The position numbers and the translations under genes were made by a program. From IMG/VR virus record IMGVR_UViG_3300050821_015430, positions 1-26,105 of that record: a stretch of 26,105 nt of DNA, one strand, 5' to 3'. The notes below the pieces were generated by a model. That model saw only the letters and a program-made list of their open reading frames with translations, was not told the DNA's origin and did not search any database. How positions within the stretch are numbered: the first letter of the stretch is position 1; the number at the start of each line of letters is the position of its first letter. Positions 14,148 to 21,144 of this stretch are shown here, one piece after another. This stretch comes from a virus.

Positions 14148-15908
14148 CTAAGATTTACTTTTTACTCGGGAGGCGGCTTTCCCGAGCTTCTCGACGAAGT
14201 GGAGCACCTCCCCCGGAGCCGGTTCAATCCCATAATCCGACACGTAGCTAACCATCCGACCCGAGCTAGGGCTTACTTTCTTCCTCGGGGGCTTCGCCGG
14301 GGGCGGGGCGGGCTCCTCCTCCGTCTCTTCTCCCTTTTCCGTTTCCCCTTCCGAGCCGGGCATCTCCGAGGTAGGAATGACGTTGGGATTACGGTTCGCT
14401 GGGTTCGAGAAAACGAGGCCCCGCTCCTCCTCTAGTTCCTTATCCCGGGCTAGCTCGTCGAGAAACTCTTCGTAGTCGATGCCGCGCTCGACCAGTTCCC
14501 GCCGCCGGGAGCTTAAGCCGCCATCGATCGCATTTAGAGCGCTGCCAATTTCCTTGGTTGGATCGACATAGGGAAACCCGCGCCCCTGCCACTCGATGTT
14601 AGCCAGGATTAAATCCGACTGCAGAATACTAGCCCCGGGGATAGCGTCGGAGAGGATGGCATAGGAGAGCCACTCCTCGAAGATCACCGCCAGCACATGG
14701 TCGGCGTAATAGCGCTGCAATTCCCGCCACCAATCATTTTCAATGTCTTTCGCCGCCCGGGCGGAGCTGTAATTGTAGGATTCGAAATCGGAGGCTAGGG
14801 AGTTATAAATTATCCCCACCCCGCAGGCGATCTTGCGCAGGTGCTGCTTGCGGAACTCCCCGTAGGCCGCGCCGGGCACCTGCGGGTCGAAGAATTTGAG
14901 CGTCTTGCCGAAGGGTAGCTCCTCCACGATCCCGGCCTGCAATTCGGAGATGGTCTCCCCGGTTTTGGTCTTGCCCTGACCCTCGTAGGGCTGGGCCCCG
15001 GGCTGCGACTCGATCACCCCCATCTTGGCGGCGAAGGCCCGCTGAGCGACGATCGTATACTCCTCGAATTTATCCAGCGTGCGGAGATCGAGGGCGTTGG
15101 CCCCGAACCAGGACATGCCGCGCACCTGACCGAGCCGGTCGGGGATAAAGACGTGCACGATGTCCTTAGCCGGGATGCGCTTGCGGGGGGCTTGCTGGTT
15201 GTTAGCGAAGAGGTCGGTTACCGGATAATCGATTACATGGTAGGCCACCGGCTTGCCGAAGGGGTTAACCTCTACCCCCATGGTTACCCGATTGCCGCCG
15301 GGAAGGGCGGTATTGTAGAAGATATCTAAGAAATCGTTCTCCAATATTTGGAGGGCGAAATTGAACTTATTCCCCGCCGCCGGGCCCCGGATAAATTGGA
15401 TAACCACCTCCCCGTCCACGGCTAGGCGCTGCAAGATCTGCTTATCGATTTCGAGCCCGGTAAACAGTTGCCGGATCTCGTAGTTTTTGCGCCGCCGGAA
15501 CTCCTTCCAGGCAGCCAGGAGCGCCGCGTTCAGCCGGGTATTCAGCTTGGGCCCCTTGAGGTTAGGCACCTTGGCCGCCAGCTTTATGCCGTGGTAGCCC
15601 AGGACATTCGACTTTAGCTCCCGGAGGAAACTTTTGACATAGGGGTTGTTCCTCTCTAAATCCCGCACCCGGGCCCGCACCACCCGAGACCCGTGAAAGA
15701 TTTCGTAATTCCCGGTAGTTAGCCAGGCACTCCAGTCCGCCTGAGTATTGGACGGCATAGCCGCGTCGTAGATGCGGGTGGAGGTCTTTAGGCTGGGGAG
15801 GGCGATGGCGTTATAGCGCCGGGGATCGCGGGAGGGCACCGGCTTAAGGCTCGGCACGGGTAAAGGCCCATAACCGAAGAAGGAGGCGAGAGAAGAGAGA
15901 AAACCCAT
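14148..15908 (-). CDS. Portal protein (lambda gpB family)
   Basis: A 586-residue protein of the lambda-type portal family. Typical segments are VRARVRDLERNNPYVKSFLR and ELKSNVLGYHGIKL near residues 80-115, VDGEVVIQFIRGPAAGNKFN, KRIPAKDIVHVFIPDRLGQV followed by RGMSWFGANALDLRTLDKFE, and YNYSSARAAKDIENDWWREL. The portal is the dodecameric ring at one capsid vertex through which DNA passes and on which capsid assembly starts. The C-terminal 90 residues are Glu/Pro/Lys-rich and probably flexible. No box or Shine-Dalgarno is visible. The gene starts 9 nt after the stop of the gpW-like gene and in phase with it, so coupling is likely. Confidence 0.9.
   Translation of the reverse strand: MGFLSSLASFFGYGPLPVPSLKPVPSRDPRRYNAIALPSLKTSTRIYDAAMPSNTQADWSAWLTTGNYEIFHGSRVVRARVRDLERNNPYVKSFLRELKSNVLGYHGIKLAAKVPNLKGPKLNTRLNAALLAAWKEFRRRKNYEIRQLFTGLEIDKQILQRLAVDGEVVIQFIRGPAAGNKFNFALQILENDFLDIFYNTALPGGNRVTMGVEVNPFGKPVAYHVIDYPVTDLFANNQQAPRKRIPAKDIVHVFIPDRLGQVRGMSWFGANALDLRTLDKFEEYTIVAQRAFAAKMGVIESQPGAQPYEGQGKTKTGETISELQAGIVEELPFGKTLKFFDPQVPGAAYGEFRKQHLRKIACGVGIIYNSLASDFESYNYSSARAAKDIENDWWRELQRYYADHVLAVIFEEWLSYAILSDAIPGASILQSDLILANIEWQGRGFPYVDPTKEIGSALNAIDGGLSSRRRELVERGIDYEEFLDELARDKELEEERGLVFSNPANRNPNVIPTSEMPGSEGETEKGEETEEEPAPPPAKPPRKKVSPSSGRMVSYVSDYGIEPAPGEVLHFVEKLGKAASRVKSKS
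14151..14159 (-). promoter_or_regulatory. Late box AGTAAATCT upstream of the protease-capsid gene
   Basis: Minus-strand copy of RGTAWWTCT, overlapping the last codons and stop of the portal gene (S-K-S-stop). It ends 9 nt before the ATG at 14141. Confidence 0.55.
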
Positions 15909-15917
15909 GGCAATGCG

Positions 15918-16553
15918 CTAGACGTAGGGATAGGGGTACCAGGGATACGGCCCGCCCCAGGGATTTTTAAAGACGGGGATAATAATGCGGGAGCGGGGAT
16001 TGCCGCTGAGGGCCGCCCGTTCGTCCTGCACCCGCTGGTAGAGGTCGTTGCGCACCGCCCACAGCTTCGAGATGTCCCACAGGGTATAGGCCTTTCCGGC
16101 GAAGGTTACGGAGGAGGTGCGCTGGCTGAGTAGTTGTAGGAGCGTGGCGTCGCAGGCGGTTAGCTGTTGCTCCAGCATGGTCGCCGTCGGCACCACCGTA
16201 CCGGGGGCGGAGATATCCGGGAGAGCGGTCACCGTCCCCTCCTGTAGCGTGTAGCGTTCCGGCACCGGGTTAGCTACGGCAATGGTATAAACGAGCGTCC
16301 CGGCGGGAAGAGTGGAGGTCTCGCCCGGCGGCACTAGCCAGTAAAAGATATTCCCTTGCAAAGTGGCCACCGTCGGCACCTTTACCGTGCCGCTAGCAAA
16401 GGTTAGCGTGGCCGTCCAGGGGCCATCCGTCGCCCCGGAACCATATTCCCCGGCGTCCATTTGGAAGGCCCAGGAGTCGCCGATGGTTAGGTTATCCGGG
16501 AAAATGACCGTGGAAGGCGGGGCAAAACCGGGTCCGGGATAGTAACCGTTCAT
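15918..16553 (-). CDS. gpW-like head completion protein with an N-terminal beta domain
   Basis: A 211-residue protein. Residues about 120-190 resemble the lambda gpW head completion protein: two helices around a small strand pair (MLEQQLTACDATLLQLLSQR, VTFAGKAYTLWDISKLWAVR, YQRVQDERAAL). Its slot, between the terminase side and the portal, is that of lambda W. Residues about 15-100 are a separate beta-sandwich-like segment (TIGDSWAFQMDAGEYGSGAT, TLTFASGTVKV, GTLVYTIAVANPVPERY), absent from lambda W, which is only about 68 residues. The C-terminus is aromatic and Pro-rich (NPWGGPYPWYPYPYV). The late box is 54 nt upstream, so this gene has an untranslated leader. Confidence 0.6.
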   Translation of the reverse strand: MNGYYPGPGFAPPSTVIFPDNLTIGDSWAFQMDAGEYGSGATDGPWTATLTFASGTVKVPTVATLQGNIFYWLVPPGETSTLPAGTLVYTIAVANPVPERYTLQEGTVTALPDISAPGTVVPTATMLEQQLTACDATLLQLLSQRTSSVTFAGKAYTLWDISKLWAVRNDLYQRVQDERAALSGNPRSRIIIPVFKNPWGGPYPWYPYPYV

Positions 16554-16607
16554 AAAAAAATGGCCGAAAATCGCCGTTTAAGGGCGAATAATCCGCGAAT
16601 TACGGCT

Positions 16608-16616
16608 AGAAATACT
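16608..16616 (-). promoter_or_regulatory. Late box AGTATTTCT upstream of the gpW-like gene
   Basis: Minus-strand copy of RGTAWWTCT, 54 nt from the ATG at 16553. This is the largest spacing and argues against a pure ribosome-binding role. It overlaps the very end of the sigma-like gene. Confidence 0.55.
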
Positions 16617-17524
16617 TATTCGAAGAGGGGGACCGCCTCCGGATGCCCGTTTAGCACGAAACCGAGGTTACGGCGGAGGGCGGGAGAGGTAAGCCGTTCC
16701 CGCCGCCGTTCCCGCCGGTTGCGGTTCTCCGGATCGACTAGGATGATTAAATAGGGGGCTAGATCGCGCATAAGGAGAACTAGCTTCGAGAACTCCTCGC
16801 GAGTTAGGTAGGGGCGGTAACGGAGAAGGGAGGCGGCCCGGGTGCGGTTCAGGCTTTCCGGATCGATTAGCCGGGGCGGTAATTCGGCATAGAGAAGGCG
16901 ACGCACCTCCAGAATGGTTAAGTCATACAACTCCCTACTGCGGGTCTCGGTTAACCCGTAAACTAACATAGCGCTATTCGCGCATTGATAGCGGCGTAGC
17001 TCGAACCAACCATCGAGAAAGGAAGCGACATACCAGCGTTGCGCCTCCCGCTCCGCCGGGTCGGTCACGGTGCTTTTTATCCCGGCCCGGATGCGGAAAA
17101 CGAGATCGTCGATGGCCTCCCGGCTCTCCTTCTCCCCGTTGGTATGTAGCCGAGGCAAAATGCCCTCGTCTAGCTCGGTATAATGCTCGGCGCGGGCCCG
17201 GGCGGTAGAGACGGCGGTGCGGAGCGTATTGGTAATAAGATGCGAAAGGAAGGTAAAGGCGCTCCCCTTCTCCGCATCGAAACGGCGCAGGGAGCGGATA
17301 AGCTTATAATTGATCTCCGAGAGTAGCTCCTCTTCCGAACGGTAGCGGGTAGTGCCGTTAAAGCGGATCAGGGTTAACGCCCGTTCCCGGATAAGCTCGA
17401 CGATATCGGCCAGCGCCGCCGGGTCCTCGGTGCGGTTATAAACCGCGATCAGCGGCTCTAGCCGGGCGTTATCGAGGTGGAGGGAGGCTCCGCCTCGGGG
17501 GTTGTGTTTCGAGCGGAGATTCAT
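16616..17524 (-). CDS. Sigma-70-family-like factor in the late module
   Basis: A 302-residue protein. Residues about 40-108 look like sigma region 2: IRERALTLIRFNGTTRYRSE leads to INYKLIRSLRRFDAEKGSAF and TFLSHLITNTLRTAV, where RFDAEKGSAFTFL matches the conserved FDp.kG..F.tyl motif. Residues about 182-211 (ANSAMLVYGLTETRSRELYD) could be the helix-turn-helix of region 4. The remaining C-terminus is Arg-rich. Phage sigma factors such as T4 gp55 direct late transcription. The ATG overlaps the terminase stop (ATGA), so the two are coupled. A late box at 16608-16616 overlaps its end. Function is inferred from the motif; it could also be an inactive or anti-sigma-like relative. Confidence 0.65.
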   Translation of the reverse strand: MNLRSKHNPRGGASLHLDNARLEPLIAVYNRTEDPAALADIVELIRERALTLIRFNGTTRYRSEEELLSEINYKLIRSLRRFDAEKGSAFTFLSHLITNTLRTAVSTARARAEHYTELDEGILPRLHTNGEKESREAIDDLVFRIRAGIKSTVTDPAEREAQRWYVASFLDGWFELRRYQCANSAMLVYGLTETRSRELYDLTILEVRRLLYAELPPRLIDPESLNRTRAASLLRYRPYLTREEFSKLVLLMRDLAPYLIILVDPENRNRRERRRERLTSPALRRNLGFVLNGHPEAVPLFE

Positions 17525-18969
17525 GATTTAAACCACCCCCTCCCGGGTAGGAGCCGCTTTACCGGTAAAAGTGGGCGAGCTAAGGCCGCCAGGGTAGCCG
17601 GAACCGGGGTCGGCGTCGGGGCGGGCGGAGGCGGGGGCTCCGCTTCCGGCGAAGGAGGCGCTTCGGGCCGCCAGTCGTTTTCCGGCGGTTCGGCAAACGA
17701 GGCCCGGATCTTATCCCAGGCGATGTTAGGTAGCATCTCCAACGCGGCTAAGCCATAAATGCGCGCATCGAGGGCATGATTCGGGCGGCTATGGATGGGC
17801 ACGAAATAAGGAGCGCTGCTCCCTTTTACCATTTTTTCGGCGGTTAGTTGCTCGAAATATTCCTGGTCGTAACCGCAGGAGGGGTTAGAAGGGAAATGCT
17901 GGTAGGAGGGGCCATACTCCAGGACGGTATTCAAGGCGCTATAGAGCCGCTCCTTCGGCCCATCCACGGCCAGAATGAGCAAGTTGGCGTCCCGTTTGCC
18001 GGAGCGCTTCACCCATTGCGGGGTGTAGCCCCGACTCCCCTTCACAGCGAACCAATACTGGCGGCGGCAGCGGCGAACATAGGCGTAGGGCTGGGTCGGC
18101 TTATCCGAGCTATCGATGCAAACGGCGGCGGGCCAGATCCAATGGCCGCTCGCGTGCCGCCACCGCTTTAGTAGCCACTCGTCTAGCTCGGCGAAAACTT
18201 CCGGAAGCTCGGTATTGCCCCGGAAACTCTTATAGGCGATGCCCCAATTTTCCTCCCGTACCCCGTGCCCGAGAATTTCGCACTCCAGCCTATTGTGCTG
18301 CACGTCCACGCCCGCCGTCAGCACTAGGCACCTCTCCGGAACGACAATCTCCCCCTCGAACTCGGGGTACTCCTCCCGCCGGGACATTATATTTATGTGG
18401 TCGGGCGGAGGGAGGGTCTCTAGGGTATAGGTCTCGGCCAGGATTAGATTTTGAAAGGTTTTGCGCCCCTCTAACCCCAGCCGTTCGGCCCGGAAGAAGC
18501 GGTCCACGAGATAGTGCAGCCAGGATTTAAAGCCCCTCCGGCAAGGCCCGAGCACGATAAAGGCGTTCGCCCAGTAGCCGTAGGCTCCCCGGTTATCCGG
18601 GCGGGTAGCGATCCAGCGCCCCTTACGCACTAAAGCCTGCCGGGCCTTATCGTCGTAGCGCGTCTCGCAGGCCGGACACTCGACGTAAGCCTCCTCGGTT
18701 AAATGCACCTTGCGCCCGGTCCGCTCGTCGATCCGCTTCGGCCAGCGGATATCCTTCCACATTATCACGAACTCGTTCCGGCACTTGGTGCAGCGCACGA
18801 ACCACTTCCGGTAATCCGTGCCCTCCATCTCCGTGGCGATGCGGGACATATCGGTCAGCGTGGGCGTGCTCGTTTTTACGGAGAAGGCCTCCGGATGACG
18901 GAAGGAACGCTGCTCGACCAGGGTAATCGGATCGCCCTCCGACTCGGCGCTCTCCGGATATCTATCCAC
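17521..18969 (-). CDS. Terminase large subunit, C-terminal part (continues in frame from 19044)
   Basis: The frame is open from the TAA at 19042-19044 to the stop at 17521. The first ordinary start in it is a GTG at 18969, inside Walker B. Upstream of that GTG the frame still encodes GGANSASQLS and WGVFDEVDRYP, the gpA-family motif and Walker B (VFDE). Downstream follow TSTPT (motif III), a CxxC...CxxC zinc-ribbon-like pair near residues 60-63 and 98-101, then VLTAGVDVQHNRLECEILGH and VCIDSSDKPTQPYAYVRRC, with acidic residues expected of the nuclease, and NHALDARIYGLAALEML near the end. A GTG start would lack Walker A and half of Walker B, so this is the rest of one enzyme rather than a gene of its own. 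The C-terminal tail is Pro-rich. Confidence 0.8.
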   Translation of the reverse strand: MDRYPESAESEGDPITLVEQRSFRHPEAFSVKTSTPTLTDMSRIATEMEGTDYRKWFVRCTKCRNEFVIMWKDIRWPKRIDERTGRKVHLTEEAYVECPACETRYDDKARQALVRKGRWIATRPDNRGAYGYWANAFIVLGPCRRGFKSWLHYLVDRFFRAERLGLEGRKTFQNLILAETYTLETLPPPDHINIMSRREEYPEFEGEIVVPERCLVLTAGVDVQHNRLECEILGHGVREENWGIAYKSFRGNTELPEVFAELDEWLLKRWRHASGHWIWPAAVCIDSSDKPTQPYAYVRRCRRQYWFAVKGSRGYTPQWVKRSGKRDANLLILAVDGPKERLYSALNTVLEYGPSYQHFPSNPSCGYDQEYFEQLTAEKMVKGSSAPYFVPIHSRPNHALDARIYGLAALEMLPNIAWDKIRASFAEPPENDWRPEAPPSPEAEPPPPPAPTPTPVPATLAALARPLLPVKRLLPGRGWFKS

Positions 18970-19041
18970 CTCGTCGAAGACGCCCCAACGGGCGGTATGC
19001 GCGGATAACTGTGACGCGGAGTTAGCCCCGCCTAAAACTAT

Positions 19042-19044
19042 TTA
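19042..19044 (-). other. In-frame ochre codon splitting the large terminase
   Basis: The bases GGA-TAA-ATA interrupt an otherwise continuous frame (19623 to 17521). A single change would restore sense. Many other genes here end in TAA, so TAA is not generally a sense codon in this phage. Confidence 0.85.
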
Positions 19045-19623
19045 TCCCCCGACAAAAGTTTTATGCAGGATGGTATTCGACCCCTCGCCCAGCTTAGACT
19101 TGCGCACCGCCTTCTCCATCTTCTCCCGCACGGGCGGGCAGGCATTGACGAGAGGGGTAAAGCGGTTTTTCGACCAGTGGGAGGCGTTATCGATGGTAGG
19201 GTGGACGGCCACCACCGTGCCCGGATTCTGGTCAATCATCCACAGGAGCCCCCCCTCGATAATGCTGCTTTTGCCGAGCGCCTGGCTGGCAAACATGAGG
19301 GTTAGGCTATTGCAGGCGGGATCGGCGAAGGCGTTGAGGGGCTCGATCTGAAATTCGAAATTCCGCCAGCGCCCGGCAATGGGCGACCCTTTAGGCGCTA
19401 CCCTATACTTCTCCTGCCATTCCGCCGGAGAGAGGTAGGTGCGGGGCTTTAGTAGTTCGAGGAACTCCTTTAGAAAATCGTAAACCGCCGGGTCAGATAC
19501 CCATATCGTCGGGCGTAAGGGCGGCGGCGAACTTCGGGCGCGCCTTGCTCGGAGCGCTTTCTTCGCTTTCCTCGCTTTCTTCGCTTTTTTCGGACCGGAG
19601 TTTGGATTGGGCGGCGGCGACAT
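19042..19623 (-). CDS. Terminase large subunit, N-terminal part, ended by an in-frame TAA
   Basis: A 193-codon frame holding the start of the gpA-type packaging ATPase: WVSDPAVYDFLKEF, an RTYLSPAEWQEKYRVAPKGS segment, Walker A (SQALGKSS, residues about 113-120), VVAVHPTIDNASHWSKNRF and TILHKTFVGG before the TAA. The TAA falls where the family normally continues straight into the GANS motif and Walker B, which are present in the same frame after it. A read-through product would have about 700 residues, near the family length. The first 35 residues are Lys/Ala/Arg-rich and lie over the end of the small terminase gene; the true start may differ, as no closer ATG is present. Confidence 0.8.
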   Translation of the reverse strand: MSPPPNPNSGPKKAKKARKAKKALRARRARSSPPPLRPTIWVSDPAVYDFLKEFLELLKPRTYLSPAEWQEKYRVAPKGSPIAGRWRNFEFQIEPLNAFADPACNSLTLMFASQALGKSSIIEGGLLWMIDQNPGTVVAVHPTIDNASHWSKNRFTPLVNACPPVREKMEKAVRKSKLGEGSNTILHKTFVGG

Positions 19624-20032
19624 CTTCCAGGAGCACCGGCCAGGAGGAGAGGTTCTTCAGGAAGTCCTCTTTTTCGCGGCGGGATAGCTCCGAGAGCGTA
19701 ATTACTGTCGAGAAGACGTCCGCCAGGGCGGTGAACCCTTTCGTTAGTTCCGCCCGGTTTAAAACCTCCGCCCGGGTAATGGCATTCTCCAGGGCGTAGC
19801 GCGCCGTTATCTCTCTTTGCGTCTTTAACTTCTCCACGTGCATAGAGCCGAAGAGGGCCTCGACCAGCTGCTCCGTCGTGTACAGGCCGTCCTTATCCGG
19901 GGAGGCGGAGACCTCGTTAAGCCTCCGCTTAAGCGTGGAGTTGTTCACGCCGAACTCCCGGGCCGCCTTCTCGACATTCCAGCGCAGCGGTGCGTGCTGC
20001 GGGACATTGGATTTCGTCGGGAGGCTAGGCAT
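19493..20032 (-). CDS. Terminase small subunit (Nu1-like)
   Basis: A 179-residue protein with an N-terminal helix-turn-helix-like domain (RWNVEKAAREFGVNNSTLKR), like the DNA-recognising domain of lambda Nu1, then a DGLYTTEQLVEALFGSMH segment, a long helical region for oligomerisation (residues about 85-145) and an acidic C-terminal repeat (SEESEESEES). It recognises the packaging site and hands DNA to the large subunit. It overlaps the large terminase start by 131 nt. The start follows a GGTAATTCT variant of the late box by 8 nt. Confidence 0.8.
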   Translation of the reverse strand: MPSLPTKSNVPQHAPLRWNVEKAAREFGVNNSTLKRRLNEVSASPDKDGLYTTEQLVEALFGSMHVEKLKTQREITARYALENAITRAEVLNRAELTKGFTALADVFSTVITLSELSRREKEDFLKNLSSWPVLLEDVAAAQSKLRSEKSEESEESEESAPSKARPKFAAALTPDDMGI

Positions 20033-20040
20033 AACGCTAA

Positions 20041-20049
20041 AGAATTACC
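20041..20049 (-). promoter_or_regulatory. Late box variant GGTAATTCT upstream of the small terminase gene
   Basis: Matches RGTAWWTCT on the minus strand and ends 8 nt before the ATG at 20032. The flank TTAGCG just before the start is shared with the tail tube gene leader. Confidence 0.5.
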
Positions 20050-20084
20050 GAAGAAGGCCGAAGACGGCTGGGAAATGTAAGATT

Positions 20085-20303
20085 ATGAATATACTATCTC
20101 TTCTCCTTCGACTCGTCGGTGCTTCAATGCTCGGAACCGCTTCTTACTATTTCGCAAAGGGCGCATACGCCACTTGGCAACTGTGGGGCTTCGGCGGGGA
20201 AATTTCTTCCCTCTTAATCTTCGGTCTGGGAGCGATCTCTTTCGTCGCCGGTGTATGCGCTTTCCTACTGCTCTTTTCTCCGTCTCGTTCTGGGGAAATG
20301 TAA
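20085..20303 (+). CDS. Small two-helix membrane protein
   Basis: A 72-residue protein with two hydrophobic segments, about residues 4-26 and 40-65 (SLLIFGLGAISFVAGVCAFL). The first has a Tyr-Phe-Ala-Lys end and the second is followed by a short polar tail. I do not recognise it. The start at 20085 is chosen because AAATGTAAGATT just before it is nearly repeated before the next gene, and because the longer upstream frame overlaps the small terminase gene. It is the first gene of a plus-strand cluster divergent from the terminase. Confidence 0.6.
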   Translation: MNILSLLLRLVGASMLGTASYYFAKGAYATWQLWGFGGEISSLLIFGLGAISFVAGVCAFLLLFSPSRSGEM

Positions 20304-20307
20304 AAGT

Positions 20308-20748
20308 ATGTTAAAGAAATCTCTCTTCATCCTAACGGCGGTGGCCTCCTTAAGCCTGACCATCGCGAATGCAAACGCGGGAAGCGCTTACCCGGATTCG
20401 GTTATCCGGGCCGCGCACCGGCACGGCTATACCGATAAGCAGATCCAATTCTGCGCCGCAATGCACATGGTCTGGGATAGCTCGGATAACTCCTTCGTCG
20501 ATGGGACTCTCAATGCGCAACAACGAGCGAATTTCGCCGCTATTACCAGCGGTAAAGCGCACCCGAACCGGTGGATGTACCTAACCCCGGACTTTAACTG
20601 GTTCGGCTATCTCGACGGGGATGGCGTCCTGCACCGCTTTCAAGCCGACGCGGCGCGCTACGACCGGAGCACCAACGATTACCAGGTGCAGATCCAGGGC
20701 CGCTGGTTATCGGTCGGCACGGATATCTCCCGCCTAACCGACTTCTAA
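20308..20748 (+). CDS. Exported protein with signal peptide, function unknown
   Basis: A 146-residue protein. Residues 1-24 are a typical Sec signal peptide (MLKKSLFILTAVASLSLTIA then NANA, with cleavage probably before GSAYP). The mature part has one Cys, several His and aromatic residues (RAAHRHGYTDKQIQFCAAMH, HPNRWMYLTPDFNWFGYLDG, VQIQGRWLSVGTDISRLTDF). I recognise no family. The size and export suggest a moron-type gene acting in the host envelope. It starts 4 nt after the stop of the upstream gene, within AAATGTAAAAGT. The start at 20308 is preferred to an upstream in-frame one, because only this start gives a clean signal peptide. Confidence 0.75.
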   Translation: MLKKSLFILTAVASLSLTIANANAGSAYPDSVIRAAHRHGYTDKQIQFCAAMHMVWDSSDNSFVDGTLNAQQRANFAAITSGKAHPNRWMYLTPDFNWFGYLDGDGVLHRFQADAARYDRSTNDYQVQIQGRWLSVGTDISRLTDF

Positions 20749-20752
20749 GGCG

Positions 20753-20951
20753 ATGACGTTAATCCTCTTCCTTCTCTTCGGCGGGATCGCCGTCGTATGC
20801 TTAACTATCTTCGTTTGCGGCGAAGCCCTCCTCATCGCTATCGGCAAGACGCTCGAGCCTCCTCTACCTCGGCTTTACCGGGGTCTTTCTCTACCTGGCC
20901 GGGTATGGTCTTTACCTTGCCGGATCGTTCCTCTGGGCGGTCTTCCACTAA
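20753..20951 (+). pseudogene. Small membrane protein gene, apparently frameshifted
   Basis: The frame from the ATG at 20753 encodes TLILFLLFGGIAVVCLTIFV, then CGEALLIAIGKTLE, and then becomes Pro/Arg-rich. From about 20856 a second frame (+1) encodes LLYLGFTGVFLYLAGYGLYL followed by AGSFLWAVFH and a TAA at 20949-20951, a very regular membrane segment. Loss of one base near 20850-20862 would join the two into a protein of about 65 residues with two membrane helices. This may be a real frameshift mutation, a sequencing error or recoding. If the frame does not shift, the 20753 frame runs to 20962. The 3' half lies over the antisense gene 20838-21122. Confidence 0.45.
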
Positions 20952-21122
20952 GCGAGTTTTAAGATGGGCTTCGGCCCGCTCGTAAAGAACGGCATTAGCC
21001 CGGTGGACAGCTTCCCAGCCTTCGGCGTGTATCGTCTCCAGCATCGCTGCCAGCTGCCGGTCCGTCACGAAAAGCGCGTTCGCCAGTTCGCGGATCAGCC
21101 GGACGGTTTCTTCGGAATCCAT
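20838..21122 (-). CDS. Small acidic/basic helical protein, function unknown
   Basis: A 94-residue protein. Residues 1-60 are a clear amphipathic helical region (SEETVRLIRELANALFVTDR, QLAAMLETIHAEGWEAVHRA). The rest is Lys/Glu/Pro-rich and antisense to the plus-strand membrane gene, so its true end could be questioned. The leader GAATGTAAAAGA resembles those of the two plus-strand genes at 20085 and 20308. No family recognised. Confidence 0.5.
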   Translation of the reverse strand: MDSEETVRLIRELANALFVTDRQLAAMLETIHAEGWEAVHRANAVLYERAEAHLKTRLVEDRPEERSGKVKTIPGQVEKDPGKAEVEEARASCR

Positions 21123-21144
21123 TCTTTTACATTCTTAACCCGAT

